DNA from: Streptomyces sp. NRRL WC-3742
GTDB lineage: Bacteria > Actinomycetota > Actinomycetes > Streptomycetales > Streptomycetaceae
DNA: 64,000 nucleotides
Assembly: GCF_000720635.1 (NCBI RefSeq)
Contig: NZ_JOCF01000061.1
Location: 1 to 64,000, forward strand
Direction: 5' to 3'
Under the pieces are notes generated by a model. That model did not search any database. It saw nothing but the letters and a program-made list of their open reading frames with translations, and was not told where the DNA came from. The position numbers and the translations under genes are program-made. Shown here one piece after another: positions 37,361 to 58,100 of this stretch (the stretch's first letter is position 1; every line of letters begins with the position of its first letter).

Positions 37361-38197
37361 ATGCCCGAGATCCTGCGCCCGGACGGGGCGCGCATCCACT
37401 ACCAGGTGCACGGCGAGGGATTCCCCGTGCTGCTGCTCGCCCCCGGCGGGGTCAGCAGCGAGGCTTCCTCCTGGGACACCCACCCGTACCACCCGGTCCG
37501 CGAACTCGCCCCGCACTTCCGGGTGATCGTGATGGACCAGCGCCACGCGGGCGCCAGCCACGCCCCCGCGCTGCCCTTCGACTACGCCCAGACCTCGGCC
37601 GACCAGCTCGCCGTCCTGGACGAGCTGGGCATCGAGCAGGCCCACCTGGTCGCCGCCGGCAGCGGCTGCGTCCACGCCTGGCGCCTGGCCCACGACGCAC
37701 CGGAGCGGGTGCGCTCGGTGGTCGCCGAGCGTCCCGTCGGCCGCGACGGGTCCAACACCCTGGGCACCTACTTCCACCCGTTCGACGAGGCCATGCGCCA
37801 CCCCCGCGCCGAGGGCGTCGCCGGCGTCCTCGCCGCGGCCGAGGAGAACGGCCGCTTCGCCGACAACCCGGCCGCCGGGCCGTTCGCCCAACGCCTGCAC
37901 GACGACGAGGAGTTCCGCGCCGAGATCGGCGCCGTCCGCCGCGAGAACTACATCACCCTGCTCGTCCGCTTCCGCGACGGCCTCTGGCCGGACGGCTCCG
38001 CGTACTTCTCCGTCCCCGAGCCGTGGATGGCCGAGTTCCCCGCCCCGCTGCTGGTCCTGCCCGGCGACGACGCCGAGCACCCCGAGGGCCTCGCCAAGCG
38101 GATCGTCCACGAGGCCCCGCAGGCCGTCCTGCCGGAGGCTGCCGAGCCCCGGACCGACTCGATCCTGGCCTTCCTGCGCCAGCACACCCCCCGATAG
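37361..38197 (+). CDS. alpha/beta-hydrolase fold protein with an altered active site
   Basis: 278-residue alpha/beta-hydrolase fold protein. The oxyanion-loop region (LLLAPGGVSSEASSW) and the nucleophile elbow (VAAGSGCVHAW, about residues 92-102) are recognisable, but the GxSxG is A-G-S-G-C. The C-terminal stretch that should hold the catalytic His (EAAEPRTDSILAFL) has none. It starts 17 bp after the TE-containing synthase with AGGAGAG upstream. It may be a degenerate editing hydrolase or a cyclase-type protein that does not use the full triad. Confidence 0.75.
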   Translation: MPEILRPDGARIHYQVHGEGFPVLLLAPGGVSSEASSWDTHPYHPVRELAPHFRVIVMDQRHAGASHAPALPFDYAQTSADQLAVLDELGIEQAHLVAAGSGCVHAWRLAHDAPERVRSVVAERPVGRDGSNTLGTYFHPFDEAMRHPRAEGVAGVLAAAEENGRFADNPAAGPFAQRLHDDEEFRAEIGAVRRENYITLLVRFRDGLWPDGSAYFSVPEPWMAEFPAPLLVLPGDDAEHPEGLAKRIVHEAPQAVLPEAAEPRTDSILAFLRQHTPR

Positions 38198-38213
38198 AGC
38201 GGAGGAAGCCACC

Positions 38214-39533
38214 GTGCTCTCCCTGGACACCCCCACCCCGGACACCCTCTCCCTGGACACCCTCGACATCACCAGTGAGAAGGCGTACGCCGAACGCGGC
38301 TACCCCTACGAGGAGTTCGACCTGCTGCGCCGCGAGGCGCCGGTCTTCTGGTACCAGCGCCCCGGCTTCGAGCCGTTCTGGGTCCTGACCCGCCACGAGG
38401 ACATCGCCTGGGTCTCGCGCAACCCGCAGATCTTCTCCAGCGCCCAGCGCGTCACCGTCGACACCCCCGACGCCGTCGACATGTTCGAGCGCCAACTCGA
38501 GGAGCGGGCCGCGATGTTCGGCCACAGCCCGGACGACCCGCCGGCGCTCAGCTGGATGGACCCGCCGCGCCACCGCCAGTTCCGCCAGATCATGACGCCC
38601 TGCTTCACCCCCAAGGCGATGGCCGCCCTGGAGGCCCGCTTCGACGAGCTGGCCACCGGCTACGTCAAGCAGTTCATGGACCGCCTCGACGGCTTCGGCG
38701 AGGCCGACGTCGCCAAGCACCTGTCCGCCCGGCTGCCCGTCGCCGCGATCTGCGAGATGGTCGGCGCCCCGCACGACGACTGGGACGACGTCTTCAACTG
38801 GACGGAGGGCACGGTCGGTTCGGCCGACCCGGACTACCAGCTGGAGGGCGAGGACGCCGAGGCCGCGTTCGTCCGCAACATCTCCGCGCTCAACCAGTAC
38901 GTCGCCACCCTCGTCCAGGAGCGCATGGCCGCCTCCGACGGCACCGGCACCGACGTGCTCAGCCGCCTGGTCGCCGCCCGCATCAACGGCGAGCCGCTGA
39001 AGTTCCACGAGATCCTCTACACCGTCTTCAACCTGCTCGTCGCCGGCAACGGCACCACCCGCAACGCCACCGCCGGCGGCATCCAGGCCCTCCTGGAGCA
39101 CCCGGAGGAGCTCGCCAAGCTGCGGGCCAACCCGGCGCTGGTGGACAGCGCGGTGGAGGAGATCCTGCGCTGGACCTCCATCGCCATCCACTTCGCCCGC
39201 ACCTGCACCCAGGACACCGAGATCCGCGGCCAGGTCATCCGCAAGGGCGAGACCGTGGTCATGTGGTACCCGGCGGCCAACCGCGACGGCGACGCCTTCC
39301 CCGACCCGTACCGCTTCGACATCACCCGCACCGCCAACCCGCACTTCTCCTTCGGCGGTTACGGCGAGCACATCTGCCTGGGCGCCAACCTCGCCCGGCT
39401 GCAGCTGCGGGCCATCCTGCGCGCGGTGCTGCCCGTCCTCGGCGACCTCGAACTGATCGGCACCCCCGAGATGGCGGCCCAGCACCTCCAGGTCGCCGAG
39501 ATCAAGAAGCTGATCGTCCGCCGCAAGGGCTGA
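38214..39533 (+). CDS. cytochrome P450
   Basis: 439-residue soluble bacterial P450. The I-helix oxygen-binding motif is AGNGTT (about residue 277), the ExxR motif is EEILR (about 315) and the heme loop is GGYGEHICLGANLAR with the ligand Cys near 388. That loop has Gly instead of Phe at its first position, as in mycobacterial CYP124/125-like enzymes. The start is GTG with GGAGGAA upstream. It sits 17 bp after the hydrolase-like gene in the tailoring part of the operon and probably hydroxylates or epoxidises the polyketide; the position cannot be predicted. Confidence 0.93.
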   Translation: MLSLDTPTPDTLSLDTLDITSEKAYAERGYPYEEFDLLRREAPVFWYQRPGFEPFWVLTRHEDIAWVSRNPQIFSSAQRVTVDTPDAVDMFERQLEERAAMFGHSPDDPPALSWMDPPRHRQFRQIMTPCFTPKAMAALEARFDELATGYVKQFMDRLDGFGEADVAKHLSARLPVAAICEMVGAPHDDWDDVFNWTEGTVGSADPDYQLEGEDAEAAFVRNISALNQYVATLVQERMAASDGTGTDVLSRLVAARINGEPLKFHEILYTVFNLLVAGNGTTRNATAGGIQALLEHPEELAKLRANPALVDSAVEEILRWTSIAIHFARTCTQDTEIRGQVIRKGETVVMWYPAANRDGDAFPDPYRFDITRTANPHFSFGGYGEHICLGANLARLQLRAILRAVLPVLGDLELIGTPEMAAQHLQVAEIKKLIVRRKG

Positions 39534-39566
39534 ACTCCGCTATTCAGAAAGGACGGTGAGCCCGCG

Positions 39567-40076
39567 ATGACCGAGCGGCGCCCCCTCCCCACCTCGCTGC
39601 ACGGCTTCGCCGCCGGCGACGAGTCCGACATGAACGTGGTGGCCCCCTGGGCCGGCCCGGTCATCGACGAGACCACCGGACTCCTCAAGGAGCCCATCCG
39701 GGGCAAGCACCTGATCGCGACCTCCGTCGGCTGGCCCAAGCCCGGCCACGAGCCGGCCGCGATCGAGCTGAACCAGGCGATCCTCGCCGAACTCTACGTC
39801 CGGCCCGGCCTGTTGGCCGTGACCCTGGCGATCTCCGAGGAGTCCTGGAACAGCACCCGCTCCCTCTCCATCTGGCAGGACGAGGAGGCCCTGCTGGGCT
39901 TCCTCACCTCCACCCCGCACCTCGCGGCGGCCCGCCGGGTGAAGGAGCTGATGTACGACTGGGAGGGCACCAACTGGGAGGTCGAGGAGACCTCGGTGCT
40001 CCCCACCTTCGACGAGGCCAGGGCCCGCCTGGACGCCGTCCGCGGCCCGGTCAGCCCGTACGAATCCCTCGACTGA
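39567..40076 (+). CDS. possible dimeric alpha/beta-barrel (ABM-like) protein
   Basis: 169-residue protein I place tentatively with dimeric alpha/beta-barrel (antibiotic biosynthesis monooxygenase or DUF3291-like) folds. The stretch TRSLSIWQDEEALLGFLTS followed by HLAAARRVKELMYDWEG looks like the sheet-helix core of that fold (about residues 90-135). AAAGGA lies upstream of the ATG. Located between the P450 and DinB-like genes, it may assist oxidation or heme handling. Low certainty about function, high certainty that it is a gene. Confidence 0.6.
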   Translation: MTERRPLPTSLHGFAAGDESDMNVVAPWAGPVIDETTGLLKEPIRGKHLIATSVGWPKPGHEPAAIELNQAILAELYVRPGLLAVTLAISEESWNSTRSLSIWQDEEALLGFLTSTPHLAAARRVKELMYDWEGTNWEVEETSVLPTFDEARARLDAVRGPVSPYESLD

Positions 40077-40109
40077 GCACCAGCCGACGGACAGAGCCAA
40101 GGAGCACAG

Positions 40110-40622
40110 ATGACCATCGCCACCGCGACCAGATCCACCTCGCTGACCGACCACCTCCTCCACCACTACGACCTGGCGCACGAGATGGTGCTCCAGCTCG
40201 CCGAGGACTTCGACGACGAGACCGCCCGTCTCGCCCCCGCCCCGCACAAGCCGCTGGTCTGGTTCCTCGGCCACCTCACCTGCGCCACCGACTACTTCTC
40301 CACCCTCCACCAGGGCACCGAGTCCCTGGTGACGGAGGAGTTCTCGCTGTTCTTCGCCGGCAACGACAACCAGGACTGGTCGCTGAGCCCGTCCCTGGAC
40401 GAGATGGTCGCCAAGTACAAGGCCGTGCACGCCCGCATGCGCGACTTCGTCGAGACCCTCACCGACGCCGACCTCGACCGCGAGTCCCCGCTGGAGCCGG
40501 TCGGCGACGACCGCCTCAAGAACCTCGGCAAGGCGCTCTCGATCATCCAGATGCACGACGCGTACCACTGCGGCCAGATCGGCTGCCTGCGCGTGGCCCT
40601 CGGCAAGCACGTGCCGTTCTAG
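40110..40622 (+). CDS. DinB-like four-helix metalloprotein
   Basis: 170-residue DinB/YfiT-type protein. Putative metal ligands are visible: His in WFLGHLT (about residue 55) and the pair in MHDAYHCGQIG (about 151-155), spaced as in the DinB_2 superfamily. Members include thiol-dependent transferases, isomerases and hydrolases (for example bacillithiol or mycothiol S-transferases). AAGGAG precedes the ATG. Its conserved-looking place among tailoring genes suggests a biosynthetic or detoxifying reaction on the product; which one is unknown. Confidence 0.78.
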   Translation: MTIATATRSTSLTDHLLHHYDLAHEMVLQLAEDFDDETARLAPAPHKPLVWFLGHLTCATDYFSTLHQGTESLVTEEFSLFFAGNDNQDWSLSPSLDEMVAKYKAVHARMRDFVETLTDADLDRESPLEPVGDDRLKNLGKALSIIQMHDAYHCGQIGCLRVALGKHVPF

Positions 40623-40654
40623 GCACACCCCACGTTCCACGGAAGGACAGTCAC

Positions 40655-41839
40655 TTGTCTTCTCACATCGCCGTCTTCAACATCCCCGCCGTCGGACACA
40701 TCAACCCGACCCTGTCCGTGGTCGAGGAGCTCGTCCGCCGCGGCAACCGCGTCACGTACACCGTCACCGAGCACTTCCGTGCCTCGGTCGAGGCGTCCGG
40801 CGCCGAACCGGTCGTCTACACCTCGGTGTTCGGCGACTACTACACCCACCCGTACACCCCGGAGGCGCTGCCCGCCGAGGGCCTGCGCTTCTTCAACGAG
40901 GCCGTCGAGACCCTCAAGCACTTCGAGGCGGTCTACGAGAACGACCGCCCCGACGTCATCCTGTACGACCAGATGGCCTGGGCCGCCCGCTTCCTCGGCG
41001 CCAAGTGGAACATCCCCACCGTGCGCCTGCACCCCTCGTACGGCTCCAACGAGGTCTTCTCGATCCAGTCCCGCTTCCCGCTGGCCTCCGAGGTCGCCCC
41101 CGAGGTCATCGAGATGATGGGCCAGCTGGCGGCCTTCCTGCCCAGCGTCGGCCTGGAGGGCGTCGGCCCGGTCGAGTTCTTCACCAAGATCGAGGACCTG
41201 GCGCTGATCTTCCTGCCGCGCGAGTTCCACTACGACGGCGACACCTTCGACGAGCGCTTCGTCTTCACCGGCCCCTGCCTCGGCGACCGCTCCGCCTTCC
41301 AGGGCAGCTGGACCAACCCGGGCGGCAAGCCCGTGCTGTTCATCTCCCTGGGCACCGCCTTCACCGGCTCCGCCGAGTTCTTCCCGGCCGCCATCGAGGC
41401 GTTCGCCGACAGCGAGTACCGCGTCGTCCTCGCCATCGGCAACCACGCCGACCCGGCGGCCCTGGGCGAGCTGCCCGCCAACATCGAGGTGCACCAGCAC
41501 GTCAACCAGCTCGACGTGCTCTCCCAGGCCGCCCTGTTCGTCACCCACGGCGGCATGAACAGCGCCATGGAGGCCCTCGCCCACGGCGTGCCGATGGTCG
41601 TCGTCCCGCAGATGAGCGAGCAGCAGGCCACCGCCGAGCGCGTCGAGGAGCTCGGTCTCGGCGCGTACCTGCCGAGCGAGAAGGCCACCGCCGCGAGCCT
41701 GCGCGAGGCCGTCGAGACCGTCCTCGGCAACCCGGCCACCGCGGAGAAGCTCGGCGCCCTGCGCGACGCCATCCGCGGCACCGACGGCCCGGTCGTCGCC
41801 GCCGACGCCGTCGAGGGCTACCTCAAGCGCCTCGGCTGA
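40655..41839 (+). CDS. macrolide-type UDP-glycosyltransferase (OleI/OleD/MGT family)
   Basis: 394-residue GT1 enzyme with a GT-B fold. The catalytic His15 is in IPAVGHINPTL, and the nucleotide-sugar loop is FVTHGGMNSAMEALAHGVPMV followed by PQMSEQQATAERVEELGLG, very like macrolide-inactivating OleI. Such enzymes add glucose to the antibiotic inside the producer. The start is TTG at 40655 behind GGAAGGA, a rare start codon that may limit expression. A strong terminator follows and then a secreted beta-glucosidase, so the pair resembles the oleandomycin inactivation/reactivation system. Confidence 0.92.
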   Translation: MSSHIAVFNIPAVGHINPTLSVVEELVRRGNRVTYTVTEHFRASVEASGAEPVVYTSVFGDYYTHPYTPEALPAEGLRFFNEAVETLKHFEAVYENDRPDVILYDQMAWAARFLGAKWNIPTVRLHPSYGSNEVFSIQSRFPLASEVAPEVIEMMGQLAAFLPSVGLEGVGPVEFFTKIEDLALIFLPREFHYDGDTFDERFVFTGPCLGDRSAFQGSWTNPGGKPVLFISLGTAFTGSAEFFPAAIEAFADSEYRVVLAIGNHADPAALGELPANIEVHQHVNQLDVLSQAALFVTHGGMNSAMEALAHGVPMVVVPQMSEQQATAERVEELGLGAYLPSEKATAASLREAVETVLGNPATAEKLGALRDAIRGTDGPVVAADAVEGYLKRLG

Positions 41840-41853
41840 CGCCTTCACCGTAG

Positions 41854-41894
41854 CCGCGAGGCCCGTACCCCTTCGGCGGGTGCGGGCCTCGCGG
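41854..41894 (+). terminator. rho-independent-type terminator after the glycosyltransferase
   Basis: The arms pair over 17 bp (CCGCGAGGCCCGTACCC at 41854-41870 with 41878-41894, one G-T pair) around CTTCGGC, whose UUCG core is an extra-stable tetraloop. It ends or attenuates the long operon 15 bp after the glycosyltransferase stop. Confidence 0.85.
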
Positions 41895-41929
41895 CCGTCC
41901 GTCCTCCGCAACTCCCCATGGAAGAGACC

Positions 41930-43609
41930 GTGATCCGCCCCAAGAGACTCACGATCGCCGCCCTCACCGCCGCCCTGCTCGCCCCCGCCATGGTGGCGGA
42001 GGCCGACAGCGCCGAGGCCCGGTCGCCCCACTCGATCAGGTTCGCGCACTTCGGACCCGCCTCCGGCCCCGACGGCCGGCACTCCTTCCGCTTCGGCGTC
42101 TCCAGCTCGGCCACCCAGATCGAGGACCAGGACACCAACACCGACTGGTACCACTGGACCCGGCCGAAGACCGACGGGGGCCTCGGCCGCGGCCAGTTCG
42201 TCGGCGACGCCGTCGGCGGCTACACCAAGGCCCTCGAGGACGTCGACCTCATCAAGGACATGAACCTCGACTCGTACCGGCTCAACATCGAGTGGGCCCG
42301 GGTCGAGCCCAAGCGGGGCCAGTTCGACGAGGCCGCCCTCCAGCACTACAGCGACCTCCTCGACAAGCTGCGCGCCCAGGGCATCCACCCGATGGTGACG
42401 CTGCACCACTTCGCCAACCCCGTCTGGGTCGACAACCCCGACGACCCCGGCTGCGCCAACGGCCCGAGCGACACCAACCTGTGCGGCCTCGACAGCCCGA
42501 CCGGCGGCCCGCTCGTCGTCCAGGCCATGGCCGAGTACGCCAAGGTGCTCGCCCAGCGCTTCGGCGACCGCGTCGACGACTGGGCCACGCTCAACGAGCC
42601 CATGGTCTACATGCTGTTCTCGCACGCCTTCGGCGCCGGCCCGCCCGGCAAGGCCGAACTCGCCGGCCACTACCAGGACAGGTTCCAGGTCTCGCTGCGC
42701 ACCTACATCAGCGCGCACGCCGCGATGTACAAGGCGATCAAGCAGTACGACACCGTCTCCGCCGACGCCACCGGCCCGGCCGCCAACGTCGGCCTGACCA
42801 TCAGCGCCAAGCAGTACGTCCCGGTGCGTAACGGCAAGGTCAGCACCGACCCCGCCGACATCGCCGCCGCCGACCGCTTCCGCCGGTTCTTCGAGCTCAA
42901 CTTCGTCGACGCCATCCGCCAGGGCGGCTTCTCCACCAAGGACGACGGCGTCTACGACGAGCCGCACCCCGAGTGGAAGAACACCATGGACTGGCTCGGC
43001 GTCCAGCTCTACGACCGCACCGGCGTCTCCGACCCCGGCGCCACCCCCGGCCCGACCACCCTGCCGGTCGTCAACGTCGACGTCTGCGGCCTCGCCCCCT
43101 GCCTGCCGCCGCTCGACCCGTCGTACGTCATCCCCACCATGGGCTACGCGACCGACCCGACGGGCCTCTACCCGGTGCTCAAGGACTTCTCCGGCCGCTA
43201 CCCGGGTCTGCCGCTGATCGTCACCGAGAACGGCATCGCCACCGACTCCGGTGACCGCCGCTCCCAGATCATCGTCCGCGCCCTCGAGTCCATCGACAAG
43301 GCCAGGGCCGAGGGCGTCGACGTCCGCGGCTACTACCACTGGAGCCTGATGGACAACTTCGAGTGGCTCCAGGGCTACGGCCCCCACTTCGGCCTCTACT
43401 CCGTCGACCGCACCACCATGGCGCGCACCCCCACCGCCGCCGCCGCCGTCTACGGCGACATCGCCGCCCACCGCGGCCTCACCCCCGCCCTGCGCCGCAC
43501 CTACGGCGGCAACGGGCCGCTCAGCCCCGAACCCACCCCCGGCCAGACGCCGACCGGCACCCCCAGGCTCGCCGCCGGCGTCCCGGCCGCCTCGGGGCGC
43601 CGGGACTGA
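41930..43609 (+). CDS. secreted GH1 beta-glucosidase (OleR type)
   Basis: About 559-residue glycoside hydrolase family 1 enzyme. It begins with a signal peptide (basic IRPKRL, hydrophobic TIAALTAALLAPAMV, then a likely Ala-x-Ala cut near AEADSAEA). The catalytic acid/base is in TLNEPMVY (about residue 222) and the nucleophile in IVTENGIAT (about 432); FRFGVSSSATQIED is the family N-terminus. The GTG at 41930 has GGAAGAG just upstream; an ATG at 41918 is possible but lacks a ribosome site. Export plus the neighbouring OleI-like glycosyltransferase suggests that it removes the protecting glucose outside the cell and activates the product. Confidence 0.9.
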   Translation: MIRPKRLTIAALTAALLAPAMVAEADSAEARSPHSIRFAHFGPASGPDGRHSFRFGVSSSATQIEDQDTNTDWYHWTRPKTDGGLGRGQFVGDAVGGYTKALEDVDLIKDMNLDSYRLNIEWARVEPKRGQFDEAALQHYSDLLDKLRAQGIHPMVTLHHFANPVWVDNPDDPGCANGPSDTNLCGLDSPTGGPLVVQAMAEYAKVLAQRFGDRVDDWATLNEPMVYMLFSHAFGAGPPGKAELAGHYQDRFQVSLRTYISAHAAMYKAIKQYDTVSADATGPAANVGLTISAKQYVPVRNGKVSTDPADIAAADRFRRFFELNFVDAIRQGGFSTKDDGVYDEPHPEWKNTMDWLGVQLYDRTGVSDPGATPGPTTLPVVNVDVCGLAPCLPPLDPSYVIPTMGYATDPTGLYPVLKDFSGRYPGLPLIVTENGIATDSGDRRSQIIVRALESIDKARAEGVDVRGYYHWSLMDNFEWLQGYGPHFGLYSVDRTTMARTPTAAAAVYGDIAAHRGLTPALRRTYGGNGPLSPEPTPGQTPTGTPRLAAGVPAASGRRD

Positions 43610-43635
43610 GCCCCCGCCCACCCGCTCACCCGTCG

Positions 43636-43678
43636 AGGGGCGCCCACCGCGGCGTCCCTCGGTGGGTGTCCCCCCACC
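43636..43678 (+). terminator. overlapping hairpins before the starter PKS
   Basis: CCCACCG (43643-43649) can pair with CGGTGGG (43660-43666). The latter can instead pair with CCCACC at 43673-43678, giving two mutually exclusive hairpins in the 112-bp gap after the beta-glucosidase gene. This may be a weak terminator or an attenuator; there is no T-run. Confidence 0.35.
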
Positions 43679-43721
43679 GCGCGAACAGCAAGGCAGCCGG
43701 CCCGACAACCGCCAAGGATGA

Positions 43722-47612
<3,891 letters not shown>

Positions 47613-47680
47613 CCGCCGCCCCGGCCGCCGCCCGTCCGAAGGCGGCGCAGGGTGTCGGCGAGCAGCGGCTGTGGCAGGCC

Positions 47681-55066
<7,386 letters not shown>

Positions 55067-55114
55067 CCCCGCACCACTTCCCACTCTCCCGCTCACCCCC
55101 GGAAAGGACGTCCG

Positions 55115-58100
55115 ATGACGACCTCAGCCCAGGACCGCATGGAACAGGCGCTGCCCGCCATCCGGGCCCTGCAGAAGCGCGCGGCCGAGCTGGAGGCCCA
55201 GCGCTCCGAGCCGATCGCCGTGGTCTCGATGGCCTGCCGCCTGCCCGGCGGGATCGACACCCCGGAGGGTTTCTGGGAGCTGCTGGCCTCGGGCGGCGAT
55301 GCGATCGGCGGCTTCCCGGAGCGCTGGCAGGGCCTGGACCTGTTCGACCCGGACCCGGAGGCCGTCGGCAAGAGCTACGCCCGGGAGGGTGGGTTCCTCG
55401 ACGGTGTCGAGCGCTTCGACGCCGCGTTCTTCGGCATCAGCCCGCGCGAGGCGCTGTCGATGGACCCGCAGCAGCGGCTCGTCCTGGAGACGGCCTGGGA
55501 GGCCCTGGAGCGTGCGGGCGTTCGCCCGGAGGCGCTGGAGGGCAGCCGGACGGGCGTCTACCTCGGCACCATGAGCACCGACTACGGCAGCCTCGGCCAG
55601 GACCTCGACGCGCTCGACGGGTACGTGAGCACCGGCAAGGCGAGCAGCGTGGTTTCGGGTCGCGTCTCGTACGCGCTGGGGCTGCAGGGCCCGGCCGTGA
55701 CGGTCGACACCGCGTGCTCGTCCTCGCTGGTCGCGACGCACCTCGCGGTGTCGGCGCTGCGGCAGGGCGAGTGCGAGATGGCGCTCGTGGGCGGTGTGAC
55801 GGTGATGAGCAACCCGTCGCTGTTCGTCGAGTTCAGCCGGCTGCGGGGGATGGCGGCGGACGGGCGCTGCAAGAGCTTCTCGGCGGATGCGGACGGCGCC
55901 GGGTGGGCGGAGGGTTGCGGCGTTCTTGTCCTGAAGCGGCTGTCCGCCGCTGAGCGGGACGGGGACCGCGTCCTCGCCGTCATTCGTGGCAGTGCCATCA
56001 ACCAGGACGGCCGCAGCCAGGGGCTGACCGCGCCGAACGGGCCGTCGCAGCAGCGCGTCATCCAGGACGCCCTGGCCGCTGCCCGGCTGGCCCCGGCGGA
56101 CATCGACGCGATCGAGGCGCACGGGACGGGGACGTCGCTGGGCGACCCGATCGAGGCGGGCGCGCTGGCCGAGGTCTTCGGGCCGGACCGCCCCACCGAT
56201 CGCCCGCTCCTGCTGGGCTCGTCGAAGTCGAACATCGGGCACGCCCAGGCCGCCGCCGGTGTCATCGGCGTGATCAAGATGGTGCTGGCGCTGGAGCACG
56301 GGATGCTGCCGCGCACCCTGCACGCGGAGGCGCCCAGCCCGCACGTCGAGTGGGACGGCAGCGGGCTCGCGCTGGTGCAGGACGCCACGCCGTGGGAGCG
56401 GGGCGAGCGTGCCCGGCGGGCGGGTGTGTCCTCGTTCGGGCTGAGCGGGACGAACGCGCACGTGATCGTCGAGGAGGCCCCGGCGGTTGCCGCCTCCCCG
56501 CAGGGGGCGCGGCCGGTGGCCGTTCCGGTGGCCGTTCCGGTGGTCGTGTCGGGGCGGGACGAGGCGTCGGTGCGGGAGCAGGCCGGACGGTGGGCCGAGT
56601 GGCTGGACGGTCACGGGGCTGCTGTTCCGCTGGCGGACGTCGCGGTGACCGTTGCCCGGTACCGGACGCAGTTCGAGCACCGGGCCGTTGTGGTGGCGGG
56701 CTCGGTGGCGGAGGCGGCTGAGCGGCTGCGTGCCGTCGCTGCGGGTGACTCGGTGGGCGACTCGGTGGGTGTCGCCGGGGCTCCTGGTGAGGTCGTGTTC
56801 GTGTACCCGGGGCAGGGGAGTCAGTGGCTCGGTATGGGGGCTGCTCTGCTGGAGCAGTCGCCGGTGTTCCGGGATGCGGTGGTGGCCTGTGATGAGGTGC
56901 TGCGGCCGTTGACGGGCTGGTCCGTGCGGGAGGTTCTGGCCGGTGGCGGTGGGGACCACCCCCCGGTGGACCGGGTGGATGTCGTGCAGCCGGCGCTGTT
57001 CGCGATGGGTGTCGCGCTCTCGGCGCTGTGGCGTTCGTGGGGCATCGAGCCCACGGCGGTGGTCGGCCACAGTCAGGGCGAGGTCGTTGCGGCTGTTGTC
57101 TCGGGCGCGCTGTCGCTGGAGCAGGGTGCCCGTGTGGTGGCTCTGCGCTCCGCCGCTGTCCGGGCTGTGACGGGTTTCGGCGGGATGGCGCTGGTCGAGC
57201 GGCCGGTGGCCGTCGTCGAGGAGCTGATCGCCGCGTACGACGGCCGACTCTCCGTCGCCGCCGTCAACACGCCCGGTTCGACCGTGGTCAGCGGTGAGAG
57301 CGAGGCCATCGACGCGCTGGTGGCCGAGCTTCAGCAGCAGGACGTGTTCTGCCGCCGGGTGAACGTGGACTACGCCTCGCACAGTGCGCAGATGGACTCG
57401 CTGCTGCCGGGTCTGGCCGAGGCGTTCGCTGACTTGATGCCTTCGAAGGCCGTCGTCCCGTTCTACTCGACGGTCCTCGGGCGTGTCCTGGACGGTCCGG
57501 AGCTGGACGGTGCGTACTGGTGCCGCAACCTGCGCGAGCCCGTTCGCTTCGACCGGGCGCTTGAGCAGCTTCTCGGTGACGGCCGGAACGTGTTCGTCGA
57601 GGTCAGCGCCCACCCGGTGCTCTCCATGCCGCTCACCGACGGCAGCGCCGAGCACAACGGCGTGGTCGTCGGTTCCCTCGCCCGAGGCGAGGGCGGCACC
57701 GCCCAACTCCTGCGCTCCCTCGGGCAGTTGCACGTCCAGGGCGTTCCCGTGGACTGGTCGAAGCTCCTCGACGGCGAGTTCGTTGCCGACCTGCCGACCT
57801 ACGCGTTCCAGCGCGAGTACTTCTGGACGGAGGTCGGTTCGGGCTCGGCGGATGCGGGTTCGATGGGCCTGGAGGCGTCCGCCCATCCGTGGCTGGGTGC
57901 CGGAACGGCTCTCGCGGACGGCGAAGGGCACCTGTTCACCGGCCGTCTGGCCCCCAACTCCCAGCCGTGGCTGCGCGACCACGCCGCCTTTGGCACGGTC
58001 CTCGTCCCCGGGACGGGCGTCCTTGACCTGGTTCTGGCGGCCGGTCGTGAGGTCGGTGCGGGCCGGGTCGAGGAACTCGCCCTGGTCGAGCCGCTGGTCC

